DNA of 64,000 nucleotides from Sphingomonas tagetis (GTDB lineage: Bacteria; Pseudomonadota; Alphaproteobacteria; Sphingomonadales; Sphingomonadaceae), in contig NZ_JAMLDX010000001.1 in NCBI RefSeq assembly GCF_024211275.1, positions 62,001-126,000 of the forward strand, written 5' to 3'. The first letter of the stretch is position 1. Each line of letters opens with the position of its first letter. Below the pieces are notes generated by a model. The model saw only the letters and a program-made list of their open reading frames with translations, was not told where the DNA came from and did no database searches. The position numbers were made by a program, and so were the translations under genes. Of this stretch, positions 54,013 to 63,565 are shown one piece after another.

Positions 54013-54521
54013 CGTTTCGCACGATCTGCCTCCACGGCCCCGAGAGCACGGGCAAGTCGGCGATCGCGCCGCGGCTGGCGGCGTATCTGGGCGGCGAGGT
54101 GGTCGAGGAATATGGCCGCGAATATGCCGAGGCGCGCGGGACGGACTTCACGATGGGCGATCTGCTGGAGATCGCCAAGACGCATGATGCCGGGGTGCGG
54201 ACCATGCTGGCGGCGGGGATCGAACCGCTGATCCTCGACACCGACCCGCTGATGACGGCGGTGTGGGCGGACATGCTGTTCGGGCAGCGCGATCCGTGGT
54301 TCGATGCGTGGCAGGGCATGGCGGACCTGTATCTACTGTTCGATATCGATTTGCCGTGGGTGGCGGACGGGACGCGGCTGTTCGGATCGCCGGACGCGCG
54401 ACGGCGGTTCTTCGATCTGTCGCGGGCCGAGCTGGAGCGGCGCGGGGTGCGCTGGGCGCTGGTGCGCGGCGAGGGCGAGGCGCGGTGGGCGAGCGTGTTG
54501 CGGGCGGTCGAGGGCGTTTAA
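54009..54521 (+). CDS. NadR-like ribosylnicotinamide kinase (P-loop ATPase)
   Basis: A 170-residue kinase with the P-loop GPESTGKS at about 10-17, then EEYGREYAEARG and ILDTDPLMTAVW, as in the C-terminal domain of NadR. It phosphorylates nicotinamide riboside to NMN; the N-terminal adenylyltransferase and HTH domains of NadR are absent. It is coupled to pnuC by an ATGA overlap, so the two form a small NAD salvage operon. The end overlaps the convergent propeller gene by 4 bases. Confidence 0.92.
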   Translation: MTFRTICLHGPESTGKSAIAPRLAAYLGGEVVEEYGREYAEARGTDFTMGDLLEIAKTHDAGVRTMLAAGIEPLILDTDPLMTAVWADMLFGQRDPWFDAWQGMADLYLLFDIDLPWVADGTRLFGSPDARRRFFDLSRAELERRGVRWALVRGEGEARWASVLRAVEGV

Positions 54522-55471
54522 GGGATTTTCGTCACCGCCAGCCCGTCGCCATTCTTGCCGACGGTGATGCGGCGGAGCACTTTGCCCGCTTCGGCATCGA
54601 TCTCGGCGACCTGATTGCGGGCGGTTTCGGCGGCGTAGAGGCGCTTGCCGTCCGCCGACCAGATCAGCGTGACCTGACCGGCCTCGGCACTGCCCGAGAC
54701 GGGGAAGTTGCGCAGCACGCGGTGCGTCGCGGCGTCGATCAGCGTGACGCTGCCCTTGCCGATATTGCTGGTGGCGACGGTCTTGCCGTCGGGGCTGGCG
54801 ATGACGCGGATCGCGTTGCCGTCTACGGTCAGCTCGGCGAGCTTTTCATGGGTGGCGGCGTCGAGCACGGTGAGGCGGGGCGCGTCGAGGTCGCCGACGA
54901 AGACCTTGCCGCCGGCGACCGCGATCCCCTCCGGCTTGCCGCCCACGGCGATGTCGGCGAGTTTGGCGTTCTTGATGAGGTCGAGCGCGGTGACCGTGCC
55001 CGAGCCGATATTGGCGACGAACGCCTTTTCCTCGCCGAGCAGTGCGACCATGTGCGAACCCTGCTGGCCGGTCGCGATCGAGGTGAGCTTGCCGTCCGGC
55101 TCGACGATCGCGACCGACTGGCTGGCTTCGGTGGTGGCGATCAGGCGCTCGCTTTTGGGCATCCAGAGCAGGCCGTGCGGGCGCTTGTTGGGGTCGAGCG
55201 CGATCGTCGCGATCTTGCCGAGCGGGTCGAGGTCGATGACGTCGATCGTCGTGCCGCCATAGGAAACCACCGCCGCCTGCGTGCCGTCGCCCATCACCGC
55301 GATCTCGTGCGGCTGGTTGCCGGTCGGGATCTTCGCCAGCTCCTTGCCAGTGGCGAGATCGTAGATGCCGAGCGTGTCCTCGCCCTTGTTACCGACCAGC
55401 AGCAGGTCGCGCGCCGTGGCGGGCGGGGTGCAGGCGGACAAGGCGATTGCGGCGAGGATCAGGCGGCGCAT
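54518..55471 (-). CDS. YncE/YVTN-type beta-propeller lipoprotein
   Basis: A 317-residue protein with a lipobox (IALSAC, Cys at about 14), so exported and lipidated. Repeats of about 40 residues, such as TLGIYDLATGKELAKIPTGN and NQVAEIDAEAGKVLRRITVG, form a seven-bladed propeller of the YVTN/YncE type. The function is unknown; such proteins may bind DNA, metals or partners. It ends 4 bases inside the convergent NadR-like gene. Confidence 0.87.
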   Translation of the reverse strand: MRRLILAAIALSACTPPATARDLLLVGNKGEDTLGIYDLATGKELAKIPTGNQPHEIAVMGDGTQAAVVSYGGTTIDVIDLDPLGKIATIALDPNKRPHGLLWMPKSERLIATTEASQSVAIVEPDGKLTSIATGQQGSHMVALLGEEKAFVANIGSGTVTALDLIKNAKLADIAVGGKPEGIAVAGGKVFVGDLDAPRLTVLDAATHEKLAELTVDGNAIRVIASPDGKTVATSNIGKGSVTLIDAATHRVLRNFPVSGSAEAGQVTLIWSADGKRLYAAETARNQVAEIDAEAGKVLRRITVGKNGDGLAVTKIP

Positions 55472-55573
55472 GGGTGTCTCCCGGTTGCGATGCCGGGAGG
55501 CTAGCGCGGTGGCGGCGAAAGAAAAGGGCCGGAGCGTCGCCGCCCCGGCCCATTTTTCATCGTGACGCCTTGA

Positions 55574-56416
55574 TCAGCGGCGCGTGGCGGGCGGGGCCGC
55601 CGCGGCGGCATCGTCCGGCAGGCCGCCGAGCTGGTCGACCAGCTTGATGTACGCGTCGAGATAGGCGAGCACGATCACCTGGCCGATCTCGGTGTTCTGA
55701 TAGCCGCCGCCGCCGGCCGCGGCGAAACCGCCCCACCAGCCGGCGCCGCCGCCCGCGCCGAAGCCGACATCGGTCTTGCGCGCATAGCCTTCGGTCAGCG
55801 CCTTTTCCTCGGTGGTGCGGGCATCGACCATCGAGAGGGTGACGCTGGCTTCCTTCTTGCTGATCTTCAGCCCGCCGGCGATCGCGCCGACGCCGCCGAG
55901 GATGCCGCCGCGGCGGCCGAGAATGCCGCCGATCGCGCCGCCCACGGCGCTGCCGCCCGAGTCACGGTTGCCCGAGACGATGTCGGGCTGGAGGAAATAG
56001 TCGGCGGTGCGGACCTGGCCCTTGCCGATGTTCTGGCCGCGCTGCATTTCGCCTTGCTCCTGCATCGCGCGCTCCATCGCGCGGCTCTGCATCGCGCGGC
56101 CGCGGTTGACGATGGTGAAGCAGCCCGATTGCTGGACGAACACCTTGAGCACCGCTTCCGGGCTGCCGAGGTTGAATTCGCGCCACCACTGATTGTCGGG
56201 CTCGACGATCGCAACGGTGCCGAGGTTGCGGGTGCAGCGCGGAATCTCGCGCTGGCCGCGCTCCTGGTCGCGGCGACCCGACGAGGCGCCCTTGGTGGTG
56301 CCGTCGCGATAGGTGCGGCCCGACGAGCTGGTCGCGGTCTGCGCCGAAGCGGCGATCGGGCCGGCCGCCATCGAGGCAAGCGCGGTGGCGGCGATGAGAT
56401 TCCGAACGATACGCAT
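55574..56416 (-). CDS. CsgG-like exported protein without lipobox
   Basis: A 280-residue protein with a cleavable signal (LASMAAGPIAASAQ), start chosen at 56416 because of a GGAGG site 8 bases upstream. The middle part, with VEPDNQWWREFNLGSPEAVLKVFVQQSGCFTIVNRGRAMQ and ADYFLQPDIVSG, resembles the CsgG/HfaB family, whose members form lipoprotein export pores. A Gly-rich region (GGAIGGILGRRGGILGG) lies at about 170-195 and another Gly-rich stretch at about 235. The mature N-terminus has no Cys, so it is not a lipoprotein like CsgG. Confidence 0.75.
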   Translation of the reverse strand: MRIVRNLIAATALASMAAGPIAASAQTATSSSGRTYRDGTTKGASSGRRDQERGQREIPRCTRNLGTVAIVEPDNQWWREFNLGSPEAVLKVFVQQSGCFTIVNRGRAMQSRAMERAMQEQGEMQRGQNIGKGQVRTADYFLQPDIVSGNRDSGGSAVGGAIGGILGRRGGILGGVGAIAGGLKISKKEASVTLSMVDARTTEEKALTEGYARKTDVGFGAGGGAGWWGGFAAAGGGGYQNTEIGQVIVLAYLDAYIKLVDQLGGLPDDAAAAAPPATRR

Positions 56417-56588
56417 GAAGTGATCCTCCCTTGTCGGGGCGGGATGTACGCCCCGTGGCATTGCCGGCGAATTTGCCGGAACAGGCCAACGCGAACAACT
56501 GATACGCTCTGACAGTGTGAAGGCTTGCGCCCTCCCCAGTGGCGTTAATACCAGAGGGGCAGGGCGGGCGTCATGCGAAAAACGCGGT

Positions 56589-57059
56589 TCAAGGCTCGAT
56601 TTTGACGTGCTTCGCCTTGCCGCCGCGCACGGTCCACAGATCGCCGAAATCCTCATGCTTCAAATCCGCCGGGCGCTGGCCGCCGAGTTGCTGGACGAGG
56701 TCGGGCACGGTGTTGCTGTGGCCGACGATCAGCACCGGCTTTCCCGCCGCTCTGGCGCGGGCGACGATGGCGGGGGTGTCACGTGGGTCATAGGGTTCGG
56801 GCACGATGCCGCGGATAGCCGCCAGCGGGGCGGCGGTCTGGCGGGTGCGCTTGAAATCGCTGACATAGATCGCCGCGAGCTTCTTGCCGCGAAACCATTT
56901 GGCGAGCTTGTCCGCGCGCGCCGTGCCGGCGGGCAGAAGGTCGGGGTCGCGCTCGCCAGCGGGCGTGTCGTAATGGCGCGTGACATAGACCGGCGCAGCC
57001 TGCGGCGGCGCGAAGCCCGCGCAGAGCAGGGCGGCGAGGGCGGCAATCAGCAGGCGCAT
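56589..57059 (-). CDS. Exported histidine phosphatase family protein
   Basis: A 156-residue protein with a signal peptide (about 1-21). The phosphatase motif is changed to TRHYDTP at about 27-33 (RHY instead of RHG), and the second catalytic histidine is in LIVGHSNTVPDLVQ. The ISDFKRTRQTAAPLAA-like segment VSDFKRTRQTAAPLAA fits the SixA/phosphoglycerate-mutase type. It probably dephosphorylates a periplasmic substrate. The ATG overlaps the radical SAM gene's stop by 1 base (TGATG). Confidence 0.88.
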   Translation of the reverse strand: MRLLIAALAALLCAGFAPPQAAPVYVTRHYDTPAGERDPDLLPAGTARADKLAKWFRGKKLAAIYVSDFKRTRQTAAPLAAIRGIVPEPYDPRDTPAIVARARAAGKPVLIVGHSNTVPDLVQQLGGQRPADLKHEDFGDLWTVRGGKAKHVKIEP

Positions 57060-58828
57060 CAGGCGGCGACCGTCTGTTCCTTGGGCGGGCGCACGCGCGT
57101 TTCGCGAACCACCGCGTCATGGCCGCCGCGCGTCTCGTTGAACAGGCCGAGGCTTTCGAGCTCATCGGGATTGGGCGGGCTGATCGACACGTCCATGTAA
57201 TCCCAGCGGTCTTGCGCCGCGAGCACCTTCTTGAGCACGCGCTTCTCCTGCCAGAAGCCGAAGGCGTAGCGGGCGATCTTGACCACGCTGCCGACCCAGT
57301 AGCGCGGGTAGAAGACCAGCGGGTTCTCGATCTTCATGCCCGGGCGGCGCGAGCGGCGGCGCTTCCGGCGGACGACGCCGCCTTCGAGCGTATGCACTTT
57401 CTCGTGACTGTAGAGCATGCGGAACTCGTTCATATATTGGAGCGCGCGGCGCGGACTGCCGTTCTTGCGGCGGGCGTGGCGCTTGGCCACCGTCTCCATA
57501 TGATCCCAGGTGAAATAGGCGTCCCACGCCGCCTGATACGCATCCTCCCATTCCTCGTTCGACATTCTGGGGTGAGTCGAGACGCGGTGGTGCAGGTCGT
57601 ATTTGTTGAGGTCGGGGTCCATCCACTCGCCCTTTTTGAGCTTGACGAGATGGTCCTCCGAACCCGGCAGCGGGGTGAGGATGAAGAATTCGAGGATATC
57701 GACCGGCAGCTCTTTCTTGATGATTTCGATATCGTGGAGGATCGACTCCTTGGTGTCGCCGGGGAAACCGAGGATATAGCCGGCGAGCAGGAAGCAGCCG
57801 CGCTCGTGCCACATCTGCATCATGTGGCGATATTCGGTGATCTTGTTCTGGCGCTTGTTGGCGGCGATCAGATTGTCGGGGTTGATGTTCTCGAGCCCGA
57901 GGAACACGCGCCACGCACCGGCTTTGGCCGCCTTGTCGATGAAGCCGGGGATGCGATGGCACATGGTGTCGACCTGAATCGTCAGGTGGACCGCCATCCC
58001 TTCCTCTTCCTTGAGGCGGATCAGCGTGTCGAAGAACGCTTCCCAGTCCTTGTTGCGCGCGAGATTGTCGTCGGTGACGAAATAGGCCTTGATCCCCTGC
58101 GCGTAATTCTCGCGGATCATCAGCTCGAGGTCTTCGGGCGAGCGGAAGCGGCTCTTGCGGCCTTGGACGTTGATGATCGTGCAGAAGCTGCACTGGAACG
58201 GGCAGCCGCGGCCTAGGTCGAAGCTCGACCAGGGGGCTGAGGTCTTGATCGATTCGGCGGGCAACCAGGGCGTGGGGGCGCCGGCGATGCTCGGCAAGTC
58301 GTTGATATAGTTATAGACCGGCTTGAGATCGTCGTTCCAGGCATCGCGGAAGACCTGGTCGAGCCGGCCTTCCTCGGCCTCGCCCGCGAAGATCGAGCAG
58401 CCGATGTCGAGCGCTTCCTGGATTTCCGGGGGGATATCCTTGAGCATCGACAGGCAGCCCGAGACGTGGAAGCCGCCGATCACGACTTGCAGTCCCTCGT
58501 CGCGGAACTCGCGCGCGAGGTCGAGCGCGTGGGGATATTGGTTCGACTGCACGCCGACCAGCCCGATCAGCGTCTTTGCGCCGCGGCGGCGGGCGTCGCG
58601 GGCGATCTTTGCTGGATCGATATGGGTGTTGCACTCGTCGATCGGAGTCAGGTTGATCCTGACATCCGGACCGAGCACCTGCCGTCGCGTCGCGTCGCGG
58701 CCGAGGCCGTTGAGCGCGGCGAGCGAATTCGAGGGCAGGACAGTGCGAAACCACACGATCGGGTAGCCGTCATCGTCATAGTGCGTCGGCTTGATCATGA
58801 TGAAGTCGAAGTCGGTGGGCGTCGTCAT
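57059..58828 (-). CDS. Radical SAM protein with B12-binding-like N-terminal domain
   Basis: A 589-residue protein. The N-terminal Rossmann-like region (about 60-160, LIGLVGVQSNQYPHALDLA and VVIGGFHVSG) resembles the cobalamin-binding part of such proteins, but the cobalt-ligand motif DxHxxG is not seen. The radical SAM cluster cysteines are C209, C213 and C216 (CPFQCSFC). The YFVTDDNLARN motif and FILTPLPGS follow. The C-terminal end is very basic (RRKRRRSRRP) with a hydrophobic stretch and may bind membranes. The substrate is unknown; such enzymes often act on lipids or tetrapyrroles. ATG at 58828 is preferred. Confidence 0.88.
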   Translation of the reverse strand: MTTPTDFDFIMIKPTHYDDDGYPIVWFRTVLPSNSLAALNGLGRDATRRQVLGPDVRINLTPIDECNTHIDPAKIARDARRRGAKTLIGLVGVQSNQYPHALDLAREFRDEGLQVVIGGFHVSGCLSMLKDIPPEIQEALDIGCSIFAGEAEEGRLDQVFRDAWNDDLKPVYNYINDLPSIAGAPTPWLPAESIKTSAPWSSFDLGRGCPFQCSFCTIINVQGRKSRFRSPEDLELMIRENYAQGIKAYFVTDDNLARNKDWEAFFDTLIRLKEEEGMAVHLTIQVDTMCHRIPGFIDKAAKAGAWRVFLGLENINPDNLIAANKRQNKITEYRHMMQMWHERGCFLLAGYILGFPGDTKESILHDIEIIKKELPVDILEFFILTPLPGSEDHLVKLKKGEWMDPDLNKYDLHHRVSTHPRMSNEEWEDAYQAAWDAYFTWDHMETVAKRHARRKNGSPRRALQYMNEFRMLYSHEKVHTLEGGVVRRKRRRSRRPGMKIENPLVFYPRYWVGSVVKIARYAFGFWQEKRVLKKVLAAQDRWDYMDVSISPPNPDELESLGLFNETRGGHDAVVRETRVRPPKEQTVAA

Positions 58829-58895
58829 GTCATGTCCCCCTGATGTCGTTACCGTAACGTCATTCCGCGGCTTCCGCAAAGGCTGGTTGCAGTGG

Positions 58896-59612
58896 CTATG
58901 TCTTTGTCAGATCGAGGAAAGTCAGCGCGTTACGAGTGGCCGCGCCGCTGATCGTGTTGTCGAACACCACCCAGCGTTCGCCGACCGCCGCGCGTACCTT
59001 GCCGAGCCACGCCGCCAGCGCGGCGTCGTCATAGGGGGAGCGGTAGATTTGCGGCGACCCGTGCAGGCGAAAATAGGTGAGGCCGGTCCAGCCGCCCGGC
59101 TCCCCAGCGACCGGCGCCGGTGCGGGATCGGCAGCGGCGCGGGCGATGCGGTGCGCGGTAAGCAGCGCCTCGGCCTGCGGCTCGAACCAGCTCGCGTGGC
59201 GCGGTTCGAGCACGACCGGGCCGCCGGCAGTGGCGGCGAGCCGGGTGAAGAAGCGGTCCGCGAGCGCCGCGTCGAACGCGAAGCTTCGCGGAAGCTGAAC
59301 GAGGATCGGCCCGCGCTTTTCGCCGAGTCCGCCGGCTTCCTCGGCGAAGCGCGTCAGCAGCGCGTCGCAATCGGCCAGCCGCGCTTCGTGCGTGATCGCC
59401 TTTGGCAGCTTGACGGCGAAGCGAAAGTCCGCCGGCACGCTCGCCGCCCAGCGTTCATAGGTGGCGCGTTTGTGCGGGCCGTAGAAGCTCGAATTGATCT
59501 CGGTGGCGTTGAGACGGCCGGCATAGCGTTCGAGATTGCTCGCGCCCGCCGGGAAACGGTCGCGCACGTCGCGCGGGAGCGCCCAGGCGGCGGTGCCGAT
59601 GTACAGCCTCAT
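58896..59612 (-). CDS. DUF72 family protein
   Basis: A 238-residue protein of the DUF72 family, a TIM-barrel-like fold of unknown function. The start MRLYIGTAAW, then YAGRLNATEINSSFYGPHK, the FRFAVKLPKAITHEARL segment and the C-terminal VVFDNTISGAATRNAL are typical. The start at 59612 is chosen because YIGTAAW should be near the N-terminus; an in-frame ATG at 59627 is possible. It is divergent from lepA with a 67-base gap. Confidence 0.92.
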   Translation of the reverse strand: MRLYIGTAAWALPRDVRDRFPAGASNLERYAGRLNATEINSSFYGPHKRATYERWAASVPADFRFAVKLPKAITHEARLADCDALLTRFAEEAGGLGEKRGPILVQLPRSFAFDAALADRFFTRLAATAGGPVVLEPRHASWFEPQAEALLTAHRIARAAADPAPAPVAGEPGGWTGLTYFRLHGSPQIYRSPYDDAALAAWLGKVRAAVGERWVVFDNTISGAATRNALTFLDLTKT

Positions 59613-59679
59613 GCCGCACAAGCGCATCGTGGCGCGGGGGGTTCCTGCGCCGCCATCCCCCTGCTAAGCGCGCGCCATC

Positions 59680-61488
59680 ATGGCCACCGACCTTTCCCGT
59701 ATCCGCAATTTTTCGATCATCGCCCATATCGACCACGGCAAGTCCACGCTGGCCGACCGGCTGATCCAGCGCACCGGCGGGCTGACCGCGCGCGAGATGT
59801 CCGAGCAGGTGCTCGACAATATGGACATCGAGAAGGAGCGCGGCATCACGATCAAGGCGCAGACCGTGCGCCTCGACTGGAAGGGGCCGGACGGGCTGGA
59901 TTACGTCCTCAACCTGATGGACACGCCGGGGCATGTCGACTTCGCCTATGAGGTGAGCCGGTCGCTGGCGGCGTGCGAGGGCGCGCTGCTGGTGGTGGAT
60001 GCTGCGCAGGGCGTCGAGGCGCAGACGCTCGCCAACGTCTATCAGTCGATCGAGCACGACCATGAGATCGTGCCCGTCATCAACAAGATCGACCTGCCCA
60101 GCGCCGAGCCAGAAAAGGTGCGCCACGAGATCGAGGAAGTGATCGGCATCGACGCCTCGAACGCGGTGCTCGCCTCGGCCAAGGCGGGGATCGGGATCGA
60201 GGAGATCCTGAACGCGGTGGTCGAGCGGATTCCGGCGCCGAAGGGCGACGCCAGCGCGCCGCTCAAGGCGATGCTGGTGGATAGCTGGTACGACCCGTAT
60301 CTCGGCGTCGTCATCCTTGTCCGCGTGATCGACGGGATGATCAGGAAGGGCCAGCAGATCAAGTTCATGGCCGCCGGGACGACGCATCTGGTCGACCGCG
60401 TCGGCGCGTTCCGGCCCAAGATCGAGCAGCTGCCCGACCTTGGCCCGGGCGAGATCGGCTTCATCACCGCGCAGATCAAGGAAGTGGCGCAGGCGCGCGT
60501 CGGCGACACGCTGACCGACGCCAAGCGGCCGGCGCTGGAGGCGTTGCCGGGCTTCAAGGAAGTGCAGTCGGTGGTGTTCTGCGGGCTGTTCCCGGTCGAT
60601 GCCAATGACTTCGAGAAACTGCGCGAGAGCATTTCGAAGTTGCGATTGAACGATGCCAGCTTCTCGTTCGAGATGGAGACGTCGGCGGCATTGGGCTTCG
60701 GCTTCCGCTGCGGGTTCCTGGGCCTGCTGCATCTGGAGATCATTCAGGAGCGGCTGACGCGCGAGTACGATCTCGACCTGATCACCACCGCGCCGTCGGT
60801 GGTGTACCAGATCGAGCTGACGCATGGCGGCGGGCATATCGAGCTGCACAATCCCGCCGACATGCCCGAGCCGAACAAGATCGAGAGCATCGCCGAGCCG
60901 TGGATTCAGGCGGTGATCTATGTCCCCGACGAATATCTCGGCTCGATCCTGAAGCTGTGCCAGGACCGGCGCGGGATCCAGAAAAACCTGACCTATGTCG
61001 GCGGGCGAGCGCAGGTGACCTATGAGCTGCCGCTCAACGAGGTGGTGTTCGATTTTTACGATCGACTGAAGTCGTTGTCGAAGGGCTATGCCAGCTTCGA
61101 TTACGAGCAGATCGGCTATCGCGAGGGCGATCTGGTGAAGATGGGCATCCTCGTCAACGAGGAGCCGGTCGATGCGCTGAGCATGATCGTCCACCGCGCC
61201 ACCGCCGAGGTGCGCGGGCGCGGGATGGTCGAGCGGCTCAAGGAGCTGATCCCGCGCCATCTGTTCAAGATCCCGATCCAGGCGGCGATCGGCGGCAAGG
61301 TGATCGCGCGCGAGACGATCAGCGCGATGCGCAAGGACGTGACCGCGAAATGCTATGGCGGCGACGCGACGCGCAAACGCAAGCTGCTGGAGAAGCAGAA
61401 GAAGGGCAAGGCGAAGATGCGCGAATATGGCTCGGTCAGCATCCCGCAGGAGGCGTTCATCGCCGCGCTGCGGATGGGCGAGGAATAG
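59680..61488 (+). CDS. lepA: Elongation factor 4 (LepA)
   Basis: A 602-residue translational GTPase that can back-translocate ribosomes. The G1 motif is AHIDHGKST near residue 14, G3 is DTPGHVDF, and the [18 protein letters not shown] segment and the LepA-specific C-terminal domain with [29 protein letters not shown] are all present. Length is standard. It is followed by a strong terminator at 61573-61608. Confidence 0.97.
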   Translation: MATDLSRIRNFSIIAHIDHGKSTLADRLIQRTGGLTAREMSEQVLDNMDIEKERGITIKAQTVRLDWKGPDGLDYVLNLMDTPGHVDFAYEVSRSLAACEGALLVVDAAQGVEAQTLANVYQSIEHDHEIVPVINKIDLPSAEPEKVRHEIEEVIGIDASNAVLASAKAGIGIEEILNAVVERIPAPKGDASAPLKAMLVDSWYDPYLGVVILVRVIDGMIRKGQQIKFMAAGTTHLVDRVGAFRPKIEQLPDLGPGEIGFITAQIKEVAQARVGDTLTDAKRPALEALPGFKEVQSVVFCGLFPVDANDFEKLRESISKLRLNDASFSFEMETSAALGFGFRCGFLGLLHLEIIQERLTREYDLDLITTAPSVVYQIELTHGGGHIELHNPADMPEPNKIESIAEPWIQAVIYVPDEYLGSILKLCQDRRGIQKNLTYVGGRAQVTYELPLNEVVFDFYDRLKSLSKGYASFDYEQIGYREGDLVKMGILVNEEPVDALSMIVHRATAEVRGRGMVERLKELIPRHLFKIPIQAAIGGKVIARETISAMRKDVTAKCYGGDATRKRKLLEKQKKGKAKMREYGSVSIPQEAFIAALRMGEE

Positions 61489-61572
61489 CGCGTCAGAGTC
61501 TGACCGTGGTTTGGGACGGCGCACCGGGGCATTGAATGGCCATGCGGTGACGCATCATCCCCTCCTGACTTC

Positions 61573-61608
61573 GGGGCGCCCCGGCGAGAGCCGCGGCGCC
61601 CCTTTTTT
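61573..61608 (+). terminator. Rho-independent terminator after lepA
   Basis: GGGGCGCC (61573-61580) pairs with GGCGCCCC (61595-61602) and is followed by six T (61603-61608). It lies 84 bases after the lepA stop and 95 bases before the next gene, so it should separate lepA from the signalling genes. Confidence 0.85.
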
Positions 61609-61702
61609 CGTGCCAAGTCGGATGCAACGAAAGTTAACCCTTTTACGCCCCCTTAACCCTGCTCGCTTACGTCCTCTTCAAGGAATTTAGGGGGAACCGG
61701 CC

Positions 61703-63565
61703 TTGCGCATTCTGATCGTGGACGACGAACCGGGGATGCACCAATCCTATCGCCAGTGCTTCAAGAGCACCGGCGGGGAAAAGGCAGCCGCGCTCGACGC
61801 GATGGCGGCGGAGCTGTTCGGCGACGACGAACCCGTCGAGGCGCCCGCGGGCGAGCTGTCGTTCGAGGCGACGCATTGCATGCAGGGACTCGAGGGCGTC
61901 GAGGCGGTCGCGGCCTCGCTGGAGAGCGGCGAGCGCTATGCGGTGGCGTTCATCGACGTGCGCATGCCGCCGGGCATCGACGGGAAGGAGACCGCCAAGC
62001 GAATCCGCGCGCTCGATCCCGACATCAACCTCGTCATCGTCACCGGCTATTCCGACTTCTCGCCGCTGGAAATCAGCCGCGAGGCGGGGCCGGCGGACAA
62101 GATCTTCTACATCGCCAAGCCGTTCCAGGTCGAAGAGGTGGTGCAGACCGCGACGGCGCTGAGCAAGCGCTGGGAAGTCGACCACGCGCTGGCGGCGGCG
62201 ATGGTGACGCTGGAGGCGCAGAAGGCCGAGCTCGCCGCGAACGAGAGCAAGGCGACGCATCTCGCCAATCACGACAGCCTGACCGACGCGCCCAACCGGC
62301 TCGCCTTCATGCGCGCGCTGACCGAGCATGTGCGTGGCCCCGACACGTTCGCCATGGCGATGATGGACCTCGACCGGTTCAAGCTGGTCAACGACACGTT
62401 CGGCCATGTCGCCGGCGACGAGTTGATCCGCATGGTGTGCGAAGTGGTGCAGGATTGCGTCACCGACGGCTTTGTCGCGCGGCTGGGCGGCGACGAGTTC
62501 GCGATGCTGATGAAGGTCGGCGGCGAGGGCGAGGCGGTCGAGACGGTCGAGAAGCTGCTGAAATGCTGCGCGACGACGTTCACGGTGTTCGGCCATTCGG
62601 TGCAGGGTTCGGCTTCGGCCGGCCTCGTCATCGTCGAGCCGGGCATGCAGCATGACCCGATCGACGTGATGCGCCGCGCTGACCTGGCGCTCAACGAAGC
62701 CAAGAAATCGGGCCGCGGCGTGGTGCGCGTGTTCGACGAGAGCATGGACGAATCGATCCGCTTCCGACGCCAGATCGAGGGCGGGCTGAGCCAGGCGATC
62801 GCCAATGGCGAGCTGCGGCTGGTCTATCAGCCGATCGTCGCGCGTGAGCAGATGGAAGTGGTGGCGTTCGAGGCTTTGCTGCGCTGGAACAGCCCGCAAT
62901 ATGGTCAGATCTCGCCCGGCCTGTTCATCCCGATCGCCGAGGAATCGAACCTGATCCACGAGCTGGGCGACTGGGTGCTCGACGAGGCGCTCAAGATGCT
63001 GGCGCAGTGGCCGGGGCAATATGTGTCGGTGAACTTCTCGCCGCGCCAGTTTCGTCGTCAGAATTTCGTCGGCCATGTCGTCGAGCGGGTGCAGCATGCC
63101 GGGATCGAGCCGGGCCGGCTGCAGATCGAGATCACCGAGACCGCGATCTTCGACAATGCCGAGCGCGCCGCCGACACGCTCTACCGGCTGCGCCAGATGG
63201 GCTTCCGCATCGCGCTCGACGATTTCGGGACGGGCTATTCGAGCCTCTACAATATCCGCAAATTCGCGCTGGATTGCCTGAAGATCGACCGCAGCTTCAT
63301 CGACGGCATGGGCCGCGAGCGCGAGAGCGCGGCGATCGTCCATTCGATCATCCATCTCGGCCATGCGCTGGGGCTGGAAGTGGTGGCCGAAGGCGTCGAG
63401 ACCGAAGCGCATCTGCAGGCGCTGCGCGTCGCCGGGTGCAGCCACTATCAGGGCTATTATCTCGCACGGCCGCTGGAGGCCGCGGTCGCGGTCGAGATCG
63501 CCAATGAGCGGTATATGGAGCCGGTGATCGAGCAGGCCACGGCGAGCAACGGCACGCACGGATAA
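61703..63565 (+). CDS. Receiver-GGDEF-EAL response regulator, TTG start
   Basis: A 620-residue protein. An N-terminal receiver has the phosphoacceptor D85 (AFIDVRMPPGIDG) with an unusual insertion of about 35 residues at 22-56 (before the active strand). The GGDEF motif is intact at 262-266 and the EAL motif at 390-392 (FEALLRW), so synthesis and breakdown of c-di-GMP are both possible. The gene starts at TTG with AGGGGGAACC upstream. It is followed by a CHASE4 gene with a 1-base overlap (TAATG), so the sensor and the regulator are likely partners in c-di-GMP signalling. Confidence 0.9.
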   Translation: MRILIVDDEPGMHQSYRQCFKSTGGEKAAALDAMAAELFGDDEPVEAPAGELSFEATHCMQGLEGVEAVAASLESGERYAVAFIDVRMPPGIDGKETAKRIRALDPDINLVIVTGYSDFSPLEISREAGPADKIFYIAKPFQVEEVVQTATALSKRWEVDHALAAAMVTLEAQKAELAANESKATHLANHDSLTDAPNRLAFMRALTEHVRGPDTFAMAMMDLDRFKLVNDTFGHVAGDELIRMVCEVVQDCVTDGFVARLGGDEFAMLMKVGGEGEAVETVEKLLKCCATTFTVFGHSVQGSASAGLVIVEPGMQHDPIDVMRRADLALNEAKKSGRGVVRVFDESMDESIRFRRQIEGGLSQAIANGELRLVYQPIVAREQMEVVAFEALLRWNSPQYGQISPGLFIPIAEESNLIHELGDWVLDEALKMLAQWPGQYVSVNFSPRQFRRQNFVGHVVERVQHAGIEPGRLQIEITETAIFDNAERAADTLYRLRQMGFRIALDDFGTGYSSLYNIRKFALDCLKIDRSFIDGMGRERESAAIVHSIIHLGHALGLEVVAEGVETEAHLQALRVAGCSHYQGYYLARPLEAAVAVEIANERYMEPVIEQATASNGTHG

